Under the pieces are notes generated by a model, which searched no databases, had not been told where the DNA came from, and saw nothing but the letters and a program-made list of their open reading frames with translations. From Candidatus Daviesbacteria bacterium RIFCSPLOWO2_01_FULL_37_10 (lineage in GTDB: Bacteria; Patescibacteriota; Microgenomatia; Daviesbacterales; UBA10151), in contig MFDK01000010.1 of NCBI GenBank assembly GCA_001776865.1, forward strand, positions 2,855 through 42,953: 40,099 nucleotides of DNA. The letters are read 5' to 3'. This document shows, piece after piece, positions 23,686 to 31,981 of the stretch. How positions within the stretch are numbered: the stretch's first letter is position 1; each line of letters starts with the position of its first letter. The translations under genes and the position numbers were made by a program.

Positions 23686-24917
23686 TGAAGACGCGAAAGA
23701 CTAGAGTTCTTGTATTAACAAGCTCGTTTCCCCGTTATAAAAATGACTGGTGGCAGCAAGCCATTTTAAGTATTTACTCTAATATGGATAAAGATAATTA
23801 CGACATTACTGTTATCGCGCCAAGCAGTCCCGGAGCTAAGTCTAGTGAGGATATAGAGGAGGTTCATGTTAAAAGATTTAAATACTTCTTTCCGTCCTCA
23901 CTGCAGCTTTTAACATCAGGTGAGGGGGTACTTTATTCTAGTAGAAAAAATAAATTTTTGGGTAAAGTTCAAATAATTACTTTTGTTTTAGCAGAAACTT
24001 TATTGGTAATCAAAACTTTGGCAAAAAATGATTTTGATATTATACATGCAAACTGGATTATACCTCAGGGAATAGTTGCTATAATTGCAAAATTTTTTTT
24101 CAAAAAGCCCGTTATTATAACTATTCATGGTACTGATATATTTTCCTTAAAAAAATTTGATTTTCTTAAAGCCTTAAGTTTGAAGTATTGTGATATTTGT
24201 ACAACCAATAGCAGTGCTACATATAAAGCGGCAAATAAAATTTATCCCAGTGAAGAGATTAAGATTATCCCGATGGGGGTAGATGTAAATTTGTTTGATC
24301 CTAAGAAAAAAGATGTTTTTTGGAAGAAAGAATTCGGGGAGAATGCAAGAATTATTTTAGGAGTTGGCAGGTTAATAAAATGGAAGGGATTTGAATATTT
24401 GGTAAGGTCGTTCCCCTTTGTATTAAACAAATTTCCGGAAGCAAAGCTCATAATTATCGGTAAAGGTCCAGAGGAAGAAAATCTTAAAAAATTAGCTCTG
24501 AAATTAAACCTTAAAATAGGTAAGAATATTTTTTTCCCTGACCATTTTTCAGCTAATAAATTGCCTGGAATTTATGCTGCCAGTGATGTAGTTGTTTCGC
24601 CGTCAATCACTGACTTTCAAACAGGAGAGAAAGAAGGTCAGGGTAATGTTGTTTTGGAGGCGCGTGCTTCAGGAGTACCTGTTATAGCCAGTAGATCTGG
24701 TGGATTAATTGATACAATTGATGGGACATCAACAGGATTACTATTTGAGGAAAGAAATTACAAGGAGCTGTCAGAAAAAATTATCTATCTTTTGTCGGAT
24801 AAAAAGATATGGAGAAAATTTTCCGAAAACGGCTTAAAATATGTAAGGAAAAATTATTCATGGAAAAAAGTAAGCAAGAGATTTGGAGAACTTTATGAGG
24901 AAATTACTAAACGCTAA
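23685..24917 (+). CDS. GT4-type glycosyltransferase
   Basis: 410 residues. The N-terminal domain has VLVLTSSFPRYKNDWWQQ, HANWIIPQG and ITIHGTDIF; the C-terminal domain has GVGRLIKWKGFEYLV for donor phosphate binding and EGQGNVVLEARASGVPVIAS, the E-x(7)-E site. The SSFPR opening resembles exopolysaccharide GTs such as AmsK/WcaL. It is coupled to the membrane-anchored methyltransferase before it and overlaps the GT-C gene after it by 23 nt, so the three probably act on one glycan. No membrane helix is needed for its action. Confidence 0.9.
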   Translation: MKTRKTRVLVLTSSFPRYKNDWWQQAILSIYSNMDKDNYDITVIAPSSPGAKSSEDIEEVHVKRFKYFFPSSLQLLTSGEGVLYSSRKNKFLGKVQIITFVLAETLLVIKTLAKNDFDIIHANWIIPQGIVAIIAKFFFKKPVIITIHGTDIFSLKKFDFLKALSLKYCDICTTNSSATYKAANKIYPSEEIKIIPMGVDVNLFDPKKKDVFWKKEFGENARIILGVGRLIKWKGFEYLVRSFPFVLNKFPEAKLIIIGKGPEEENLKKLALKLNLKIGKNIFFPDHFSANKLPGIYAASDVVVSPSITDFQTGEKEGQGNVVLEARASGVPVIASRSGGLIDTIDGTSTGLLFEERNYKELSEKIIYLLSDKKIWRKFSENGLKYVRKNYSWKKVSKRFGELYEEITKR

Positions 24918-27030
24918 CCTTTTCTTTGTTTTTTTGGTTCCGGTAGCATTTTTAGTCGTATCCATTTTGACTTTGAATGATTATGGTATCAACTGGGATT
25001 CGCCCAAACATTTTATCCGCGGTCAATCCTATCTTCATTTTATTTTGACTGGTAAGCGCGATTTTCTTGATTTGCCAGTTTATCAAATAATGAAGGGCGA
25101 ACCGGATTATGTTGATTTCAACGTAGAAGGTGTAACTAATAGTGGAATAGTTAAGGAGAGGAGTTTGGAAATTACTAATGTGCGTCGAAGTTATTTTCAG
25201 TCGGATTTTTATACATTTGACTATTTTATGACCAAACATATTCATACTCATCCGGAAGTGAACGATTTATTGTTGGCAGCTACTAACTACATTTTTTACC
25301 AAAAAATGGGAGTGATGGGTGATATTGAATCTTATCATTTTTTTATAGTTCTGGTAACTTTTGCGCTAGTTGCTGCAGTTTCCTTTTGGACATACAGACA
25401 GTTTGGCAGTCTTGCATCAATTGTTTCATCGGTCTCGCTGGTATCATATCCTTTAGTTTTTTCTGAATTACATTTTAATGTTAAAGATCCAATACTGATG
25501 TCTTTTTTTGGATTGTCCATCCTATCTTTCCACCACGGTGTTTTAAGAAATAAATCGATCTATATACTTTTGTCTTCGGTTTTTGCCGGCTTTGCCCTGG
25601 GAACTAAGTTTAATGCATTTTTTCTGATACCTATTTTAGGCCTTTGGTTTTTATTTGTTGTTTTTAAAAGATATCGGGAAAAAGGGAAGAGGCTTAAACT
25701 AATTGATCTTCTAGGCGGATGGAATGTATTAATTGCGTTTTTCATATTTCCATTCATTTCACTATTCATACTTTATATTTTTTCGCCGTATCTCTGGATA
25801 GATCCTGTTGGCCATTTTATGGAAATAGTTGAGTATTATAAAAGTATAGGAACTGAAACCTTAACCCCTGAAATGTCGAGATTTTTGGTGAGGGGTTGGA
25901 ATACGTATCCTGTTTTTTGGATTATTATTACTACTCCGTTGCCGATTTTGTTTGTATTCACAGTTGGAATTTGCTATTCTATGTTTTTGCTTTTCAGAGA
26001 AAAAAGTGAGATGACCTTTTTAATTCTGTTGTGGTTTTTTATACCAATAGTTAGAGTAATTTGGCCCGGTACAAATATATATGGTGGTGTACGGCAAATA
26101 ATGGAATTTATCCCGGCTATGGCAATACTTTCTGGAGTGGGAGCAAATTGGTTAGTAACAAATACAGTTAAGGCTACAAGTTACAAGTTAAGGAATATTT
26201 TGCAAATTATCTTGTTATTTGTTATTTGTTATTTGTTACTTTTGCCTATTATTAAGTATCATCCAAACCAAAATGTATATTTTAATAAGCTTATTGGAGG
26301 ACTCAAAGGAGCAAAAGAGAAAAATATGCCTTCCTGGGGAAATACTTATGGCAATGTTTATTTACAGGGAATTGAATGGCTAAATGATAATGTCGAAAAA
26401 GATGCGAAGCTTGCATTGCCTGTAAATTATATCAGTTCAATACCCAGGCTTAAACTCAGAGGTGATATAGATCTTGATAATCATTACTTTAGCGGGACGA
26501 ATAGAGAAGGTGAATATGCTATGGAAATGGATTATGATTGGCCGTTAAAGTCTAGATATAAGTATTCATATTATGATACATTTCTGGATCCTGTTTATGA
26601 GGCCAAGGTGGATGGGGTTACTCTTCTTAAGATATGGAAAAATGAAATTAAGCACACTAAAGTAAAATATCTGAAAAACGAATTAATTCTAAAACCGTCC
26701 TCTGTAAAAATTGAACAGCAAAAATTAGTAATTAATTTTACTGATAGGGTTTATCTTACTAAATTAGTTTTGGATTATTCAACAAATAATTGTGAGAAAA
26801 AATTGGGTGACGCTTATATCTCTTTGTCTGATGATGGTAAAAACTTTATTAGGGAGCCGAATCCATTGTTTGACCCTGAATCACCAGAATCTTCGCCCGG
26901 AATGGATGAAGACACTTTTGTTTATATGTTTGCTGCAAAATCAGCTCGTTCGATTGTCCTGAACACACAAAATTCCCATTCTTGTATTTTGAAAGATTAC
27001 AATGTTAAAGTAATGGGGTTTCCAAGATGA
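24895..27030 (+). CDS. GT-C/GT39-like glycosyltransferase with C-terminal discoidin-like domain, paralogue B
   Basis: 711 residues from ATG 24895, which has GGAG (24885-24888) upstream; an in-frame TTG at 24883 is less likely. Features match paralogues A and C: DYGINWDSPKHFIRGQSYL in the first loop, HFNVKDPILMSF, TTPLP, NIYGGVRQIMEFIPA, HPNQNVYFNKLIGGLKGA, and GNTYGNVYLQGIEWLN. About ten membrane helices end near residue 460. The C-terminal domain (about 600-711) has Cys in STNNCEKKLGDAYISLSDDG and again in SHSCILKD, a probable disulphide. A heptamer repeat array encodes the helix around ILQIILLFVICYLLL (26170-26240). Its stop overlaps the next gene. Confidence 0.85.
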   Translation: MRKLLNANLFFVFLVPVAFLVVSILTLNDYGINWDSPKHFIRGQSYLHFILTGKRDFLDLPVYQIMKGEPDYVDFNVEGVTNSGIVKERSLEITNVRRSYFQSDFYTFDYFMTKHIHTHPEVNDLLLAATNYIFYQKMGVMGDIESYHFFIVLVTFALVAAVSFWTYRQFGSLASIVSSVSLVSYPLVFSELHFNVKDPILMSFFGLSILSFHHGVLRNKSIYILLSSVFAGFALGTKFNAFFLIPILGLWFLFVVFKRYREKGKRLKLIDLLGGWNVLIAFFIFPFISLFILYIFSPYLWIDPVGHFMEIVEYYKSIGTETLTPEMSRFLVRGWNTYPVFWIIITTPLPILFVFTVGICYSMFLLFREKSEMTFLILLWFFIPIVRVIWPGTNIYGGVRQIMEFIPAMAILSGVGANWLVTNTVKATSYKLRNILQIILLFVICYLLLLPIIKYHPNQNVYFNKLIGGLKGAKEKNMPSWGNTYGNVYLQGIEWLNDNVEKDAKLALPVNYISSIPRLKLRGDIDLDNHYFSGTNREGEYAMEMDYDWPLKSRYKYSYYDTFLDPVYEAKVDGVTLLKIWKNEIKHTKVKYLKNELILKPSSVKIEQQKLVINFTDRVYLTKLVLDYSTNNCEKKLGDAYISLSDDGKNFIREPNPLFDPESPESSPGMDEDTFVYMFAAKSARSIVLNTQNSHSCILKDYNVKVMGFPR
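26175..26239. repeat. Heptamer repeats inside the GT-C gene
   Basis: Two units of TACAAGT (26175-26190, including the trailing TTA) and, 22 nt on, four 7-bp units TTGTTAT at 26212-26239, the last ending in C. The two arms are roughly complementary if G-U pairs are allowed. They encode ATSYKL and ILLFVICYLLL. The aligned part of the two paralogues is unlike this in sequence and about five codons longer. Confidence 0.6.
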
Positions 27031-29501
27031 TTAGAATTCTTTTAATAATTCTTCTTTCAATACCAATTTTCCAGTTCCGTATATATTGGCTTTTAGTTGA
27101 TAGTATTAGTGTAGGATGGGCATATGTAATTGATCAGTTATTGCCTTTGGTTGTAACTTGTATATTTGCATTTTTGATAGTTAAAAAAAATGTCCAATTC
27201 ATTAAAATTAAGCAATGGTTAAAAACTAATGCCTTACCCCTTTTAGCAATTACAGTCACTATTTTAGTTGTTCACGGATGGATATTGGGTAATTATTTTA
27301 TGGGGGAGGAACCGAATACAATATTAACTAATGTAAACAACAGAAATAAAGAAGTTTTAGTTTATGGTATTTTACGTGGCTATCATTATGGAATATATGT
27401 ACTATCTTATGAATTATTTCATACACATGCAATGCTTTATAATGTTGTAGCTTTGACACTCTATGTTTTAACAGCGGCTATACTTTATATATTTCTTAAT
27501 TTATTGTTTAACAAAAAAATCATACCCGCGTTTATAGGAACTTTATTTTTTGTAACCACACCCTCTTATATGGATATGTTTTTTTGGCAGTCCAATTTTT
27601 CCGGAATGCCGATAGCTTTATCCGTAGGGATGCTCTCACTTATTTTTCTACTTGCTTATCAAAAAAATAACAAGATGTCTTTTTACTTGCTGTCGCTTTT
27701 GTTTTTTCTTTCAATGATAAAAATTGGTTTTAATAGAATGCATGCTTTTATTGTTTTGCCTTTATTTATGTGTTTGTTTCCAATTATATCCGGGAAGTTT
27801 AACAAATTGGGAATTAAAAAAATCTTTTTCACAGCTCTACCATTTATTTGTATTTTTTTAAGCTTTATATTAATGATTTTTATATTTCCTGATCAGGTAT
27901 TTGAAAAAGGGATATCGATTCGAGGCGCGCCGTTAAATGTAGAAGGTTATACAACGGTTTTTTTAATGTTCATTGCTTATTTGTTTATCCCAAGTCAGTT
28001 TGCAGAAACCTACTATCCGAAAATCAAGCATTTTTTGATAGGAAGTAGCGAGGTTAGTATTACTATTTTATTCGGAGCTTTAGGGTTTGCATTACTAGTG
28101 GTAGTAGGTTTAATTGCTTTAAGACATATACGAAAAGAATGGGGACGATTATTAATTTTTGCACTTGTTACTATATTTTCTAATTTAATCCTAACTCCTC
28201 TTTTCATACAAGGGTATAATAATAGTCCAGCAGGTATTGATCAAAGATTTTCAAACACAGGCGTGAGTAATGGACCAGGAATTAGATATGTGTTTGTTTC
28301 AGCAATGGGTTTTTCTTTGCTTGTTGCGGTACTTACATATTGGGTAGTTATTAATAAAAGAAAATACAGGAATATTTTGTTAATAACAATATTTGTCTTG
28401 TTTGTATATTATTCGTATTTAAGTATAACGAGTTATAAATCTGCCTTGGAGAGTATTAATCCCGGAAAAAGCGCAGTACCAAATAGTGTTTTTTCTATGG
28501 TTCCAAAGGATGGTAAGAAGAAATTACTTTATTCAGTTAACCCGCAATATAATGCAATAGACTCCAAAATAGGAGATTGGATACATGCTTTCTATAAATT
28601 AGATGAACTGAAATACTCTAATTCGTTTACGGATGTTAGTGGATTAATCGATAGTGGCAGCTACGAAAGAAGCAATTTTTACGCTTTTTATAATAATCCT
28701 CTGACTCAATCATTTAAGGATGTTTCGGAACTTGCTCGAGTTGAATTTTATGATGGTGCTATTCCAGTTGCGATTCAGCCGATTCAAGATTCTACTTTAA
28801 TGACATCATTTACGGATTCTGATAATCTTTCTTTTCCCCGAGTCCTCAGTAGAGGAATTTACATATTAAAGGACATTAATCTGCGGGTTTTATCGCCCCA
28901 CAAATTTACGATCTCTATACAAAAACAGATGATATTTAACGAGTTTCCATACGTTGACGCCTTTATAGTCAAAGAAGATAAAATTTGGCGTGGTGCACCT
29001 TTTCCTATGGAAATTTGGGATATGTTGAAAAATAAGCCGTTGATTGTGGATATAGGTCAACTTAATGTGCCCCTTAGTGTTCCATCTTTAGGAAACCAAA
29101 CAATAGACAAATACCCCTTAGATTTCAGACTTAAGGCTGCCAGAGAGTTAATTAAGCGTGAAAATTCAAAAGAGCCTAATGAAATTATCATGTCAGATGT
29201 AGAGAAAATAAATAAACATTACATAGATACTCCGGAAATACTAAGTACTTATTTGGAAAGCCCAAGCTTTAATTCTCTGGTGTTTGTTTACGCCTGCGCT
29301 GAGGATAGCGATTGGGATAATCAAAATAGTTCTCAGTTAATTGTGAGTGGCATTTGGTATATGAAAGAGTTTAGATTAGGTAATAGTACAAATGAAAAGT
29401 TGGAAGACTCGTTAACATGTTTTGGAAGCGTCCTGCGTAGAATAGTTTTAGTAGGTCCGCCAGTTCCCGGTAAAATCAATGTAAATCTTGAATTTCAGTA
29501 A
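27027..29501 (+). CDS. Large polytopic membrane protein with C-terminal soluble region, unknown function
   Basis: 824 residues. About ten to twelve hydrophobic helices fill residues 1-465, including ILVVHGWILGNYFMGEEPN, in which a loop with two acidic residues follows the third helix as in GT-C enzymes. After about residue 480 comes a 340-residue extracellular-type region with SVNPQYNAIDSKIGDWIHAF and LSPHKFTISIQKQMIFNEF, which I do not recognise; it has Cys in VYACAED and LTCFGS. Size and layout match the protein at 33705, though sequence similarity is slight. It begins 4 nt inside the GT-C gene, so a joint role on the outer face is likely. A glycosyltransferase is a guess. Confidence 0.7.
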   Translation: MIRILLIILLSIPIFQFRIYWLLVDSISVGWAYVIDQLLPLVVTCIFAFLIVKKNVQFIKIKQWLKTNALPLLAITVTILVVHGWILGNYFMGEEPNTILTNVNNRNKEVLVYGILRGYHYGIYVLSYELFHTHAMLYNVVALTLYVLTAAILYIFLNLLFNKKIIPAFIGTLFFVTTPSYMDMFFWQSNFSGMPIALSVGMLSLIFLLAYQKNNKMSFYLLSLLFFLSMIKIGFNRMHAFIVLPLFMCLFPIISGKFNKLGIKKIFFTALPFICIFLSFILMIFIFPDQVFEKGISIRGAPLNVEGYTTVFLMFIAYLFIPSQFAETYYPKIKHFLIGSSEVSITILFGALGFALLVVVGLIALRHIRKEWGRLLIFALVTIFSNLILTPLFIQGYNNSPAGIDQRFSNTGVSNGPGIRYVFVSAMGFSLLVAVLTYWVVINKRKYRNILLITIFVLFVYYSYLSITSYKSALESINPGKSAVPNSVFSMVPKDGKKKLLYSVNPQYNAIDSKIGDWIHAFYKLDELKYSNSFTDVSGLIDSGSYERSNFYAFYNNPLTQSFKDVSELARVEFYDGAIPVAIQPIQDSTLMTSFTDSDNLSFPRVLSRGIYILKDINLRVLSPHKFTISIQKQMIFNEFPYVDAFIVKEDKIWRGAPFPMEIWDMLKNKPLIVDIGQLNVPLSVPSLGNQTIDKYPLDFRLKAARELIKRENSKEPNEIIMSDVEKINKHYIDTPEILSTYLESPSFNSLVFVYACAEDSDWDNQNSSQLIVSGIWYMKEFRLGNSTNEKLEDSLTCFGSVLRRIVLVGPPVPGKINVNLEFQ

Positions 29502-30819
29502 AGGTATCTATAACCGGATTAGTATGTAACTCACCATTCTTATGCGGTTTTAAATTAGTAGGCAGATTATCAGGTAGTGTTGGAATATTAGTTATTTTTT
29601 TGGCATACTTTTCAAGAAACTTTCGGGCAGAAAAAGCTATCAAATCCGTTTCCTTTTTGCCCATTCCCTGATGACATCCAAGTAAAAATCCATGAGCCAT
29701 AATATAATCAGCATTATCTAGGGTACTTGCAGTTCTCCAGAGCCCGTTGTTTTTATAAGCAGGATGTCGGATTATATTGCCGGAGAATATAACTCTTGTT
29801 TGTATCCCGTCTGTTTCTAAGTGTTTTAAGAAGTCATATCTGGTAAATGGAGCATCTTCTTTTACTAGAAGCGGGAAAGCAAGCCAATTTGTTGTTGCCC
29901 CATCAATTAAATAAGGCAAATAAAACCACTTCTCAAAATTTTTAAACAAACTCATTAGTTCCTCAAAATTTTGCTGTCTTATTTTGATAAAATCAGGTAG
30001 CTTTTTAATTTGTTCCAGTCCGAATGCGGCTGATACCTCATTCATTTTAAGATTGTAACCAAGCTCTGTATAAAGAAATTTGCTGTCATAAGGTATACCA
30101 TCTATAAATGAGTTAAATCTTTGATCAAATTCTTCCAGGTCATTTCCAATCCTGCCCCAGTCTCGAAGTGTTATGACTCTTGCAGCAGTTTCAGAGTTAT
30201 CTGTTAATACCATACCCCCCATACCGCATGTAGTTATTATGTGAGATCCATAGAAGCTAGTAGTGGTTACATCTGCATAACTTGCAACAGATTCCCCTTT
30301 TAAAGTCGGAGCTAAGGTATCGCAAGAATCATCAATTAGATATAGATTGTACTTATCAGCGATTTCCCTTAACTTTTCCATATTACAAACGCCGCCTATA
30401 AGTTGAGGAACTAATATAGCTTTTGTAACGCCAGGATTAATTACTCTTTCCACGAGATCTTCATTTATTGTGTATCTTCCGATTACTGAATCTATAAATA
30501 CAGGGACTAGATGATTGTTAATTATTTCTGAAACTGTGGTAGCAAATGTACAAGCCGGGGTTATAACTTCAGATCCTGGTTTTATTCCGAGTGCGTGTAT
30601 TGCCAGTAAATTTGCAGAGGATCCGGAGTTTACCGCAACACCATATTTTTTACCAAAAAGAATCGCGATTTTTTCTTCAAATTCATTAACAAGAGGTCCT
30701 GATGAAAGCCAGCCATTTTCCAATGAGCGAAGCACTGCATCTTTTTCTTCTTGTCCAAAGACGGCCTTCGCATATAAAACCTGCTTTTTAATAACTCCTG
30801 CGCTGGATTTTATTGACAT
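29476..30819 (-). CDS. RfbH/E1-like PLP protein (DegT family) with His for Lys and no Fe-S cysteines
   Basis: 447 residues. VNSGSSANLLA and DDSCDTLAP are RfbH/E1 hallmarks, and the PLP lysine is replaced by H193 in SFYGSHIITTCGMGG, as in E1 and ColD, which use PMP to remove the C3 hydroxyl of a 4-keto-6-deoxy NDP-sugar. In E1 a [2Fe-2S] cluster uses a C-x57-C-x1-C-x7-C pattern. Here the first cysteine is kept as C166, but positions 224, 226 and 234 are Ile, Asn and Arg (DWGRIGNDLEEFDQR). It may work like ColD, without iron. Its 3' end overlaps the convergent gene by 26 nt. Confidence 0.85.
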   Translation of the reverse strand: MSIKSSAGVIKKQVLYAKAVFGQEEKDAVLRSLENGWLSSGPLVNEFEEKIAILFGKKYGVAVNSGSSANLLAIHALGIKPGSEVITPACTFATTVSEIINNHLVPVFIDSVIGRYTINEDLVERVINPGVTKAILVPQLIGGVCNMEKLREIADKYNLYLIDDSCDTLAPTLKGESVASYADVTTTSFYGSHIITTCGMGGMVLTDNSETAARVITLRDWGRIGNDLEEFDQRFNSFIDGIPYDSKFLYTELGYNLKMNEVSAAFGLEQIKKLPDFIKIRQQNFEELMSLFKNFEKWFYLPYLIDGATTNWLAFPLLVKEDAPFTRYDFLKHLETDGIQTRVIFSGNIIRHPAYKNNGLWRTASTLDNADYIMAHGFLLGCHQGMGKKETDLIAFSARKFLEKYAKKITNIPTLPDNLPTNLKPHKNGELHTNPVIDTFTEIQDLH

Positions 30820-30873
30820 GACTTATATTTTCTAATTTGCATGTTAGTATAAAGTAATTTTAAAAACAATACC

Positions 30874-31935
30874 CTATTCTAGTTTGGGCTCACTGGGAAG
30901 AGATTTTAAAATAATTTGACGTCGGTTTGCTAAGGAAATAAGTACGTCTTCAAGCTCTTTTTTGAAAGCGTCTTCTTGGTTACGATCAAAGTTAAAAATA
31001 TGTAAATGGTTTCTTAATAGCTCCAAATATTGCTGCTCTGTTCTAAAGCGGTTATCCCATTCTTTGGGTGAGATTGTACTTTTTAAACCCAACGTTCTCA
31101 TGTAGACTTGCTGTAGCAGACTATATTTTCTTGTAAGATCTTCTTTTCTGAGTGGAAAATGAAATACCCCGTTTTCTGTTGGTATAACTCTTGCCACAAA
31201 GTTGTCCAAAACATATTGTTCTGCTTCTTCTCTAAATTGTTCTGGAGTCTCAAAAGTTAAAACATTAAGCGTTTCTACCGAATTAATTCGAGCACCCATC
31301 TCTTTAGCAATTAAAAGCCATTTAGGGTGAGGGAAACTAACAGGTTCCATTTGTGAAGACCTACTTGTGACTGCTTCTAAAACATCAGTTGAAAAAACGT
31401 GTGCAGTACTACCAATATCTAGATTTATCCCGAAGACCTCGGAATATAATCTGTTAAATTCAAGCTCTGTTTGAACTAGTGGCGGATGATGAGTTAGGTA
31501 ATCTTCCCCGCTGCGCCTGAAATTTAAATAGCTTAATTCTTTATCTATTGAGGTAGCCATAGTAGCTATATCTTGAAAATCCCTAGGATAGTACTTCGCA
31601 GCAACAATAATTCTGTCTCCATCGGTGTACTGTATTTTTCTCAAATTTAACCTTTTTGATAACTTAAGAGTTTTATTCAACAGAAATAAATGATCATTTT
31701 CTATCGGGTCAGAAGCAACAGTGTTTTTCGGATCTGTCTCTGAGAAAAAAAGCCCTTGATTCCAGTAGGATTTAATTTGCTGCTTAACATTCGGGTTAGT
31801 ACTTTTTGTTGTATTAATAACCCAGCCGGCATAATTTTCTAAAACTTTTACTGTAACTTTTGGTAAAGTTTCCAGGAAAACTCCACGAGGGTCATGCAAG
31901 GTAGAACTTAACAAAACTTCGGAAGATCTTCTCAT
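30874..31935 (-). CDS. Unrecognised 353-residue soluble protein, possibly a divergent GT-A-like enzyme
   Basis: No signal peptide or membrane helix. The N-terminus (LLSSTLHDPRGVFLETLPKV, GWVINTTKSTN) reads like alternating strands and helices of a Rossmann-type domain. IQYTDGDRIIVAAKY is placed where a GT-A enzyme has its DxD, and THHPPLVQTELEFNRLYSEVFG and LDIGSTAHVFSTDVLEAV follow; these recall a family I remember only vaguely, with Y-x-D-x-DR and THP-x(2)-Q-x-TE blocks. The C-terminal third is helical and charged. It is transcribed alone from a TATAAT-driven leaderless promoter. Function is unknown; the GT-like reading is weak. Confidence 0.75.
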   Translation of the reverse strand: MRRSSEVLLSSTLHDPRGVFLETLPKVTVKVLENYAGWVINTTKSTNPNVKQQIKSYWNQGLFFSETDPKNTVASDPIENDHLFLLNKTLKLSKRLNLRKIQYTDGDRIIVAAKYYPRDFQDIATMATSIDKELSYLNFRRSGEDYLTHHPPLVQTELEFNRLYSEVFGINLDIGSTAHVFSTDVLEAVTSRSSQMEPVSFPHPKWLLIAKEMGARINSVETLNVLTFETPEQFREEAEQYVLDNFVARVIPTENGVFHFPLRKEDLTRKYSLLQQVYMRTLGLKSTISPKEWDNRFRTEQQYLELLRNHLHIFNFDRNQEDAFKKELEDVLISLANRRQIILKSLPSEPKLE

Positions 31936-31942
31936 GCAGCAG

Positions 31943-31948
31943 ATTATA
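31943..31948 (-). promoter_or_regulatory. Extended -10 box 7 nt from the start at 31935
   Basis: Minus-strand TGC-TATAAT (TGn extended -10) ends exactly 7 nt before the ATG at 31935, predicting transcription from the A of ATG. No good -35, as usual for extended -10 promoters. Confidence 0.6.
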
Positions 31949-31969
31949 GCATGAGAGAATGTTATATGA

Positions 31970-31975
31970 TATATT
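31970..31975 (+). promoter_or_regulatory. -10 box 6 nt from ATG 31982
   Basis: TATATT ends 6 nt before ATG 31982. It lies 21 nt from the oppositely directed box at 31943-31948, giving a compact divergent promoter pair. Confidence 0.4.
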
Positions 31976-31981
31976 TTGAAT

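Noticed and set aside
24952-25251. Minus-strand frames inside the large membrane-protein genes (here and at 17912-18274, 39511-39930 and others)
   Set aside because: They are opposite strongly conserved proteins and show low-complexity residues without recognisable domains.
26212-26239. Short repeats as a CRISPR array
   Set aside because: The units are 7 bp, directly adjacent without spacers and lie in frame in a coding region; no cas genes are present.
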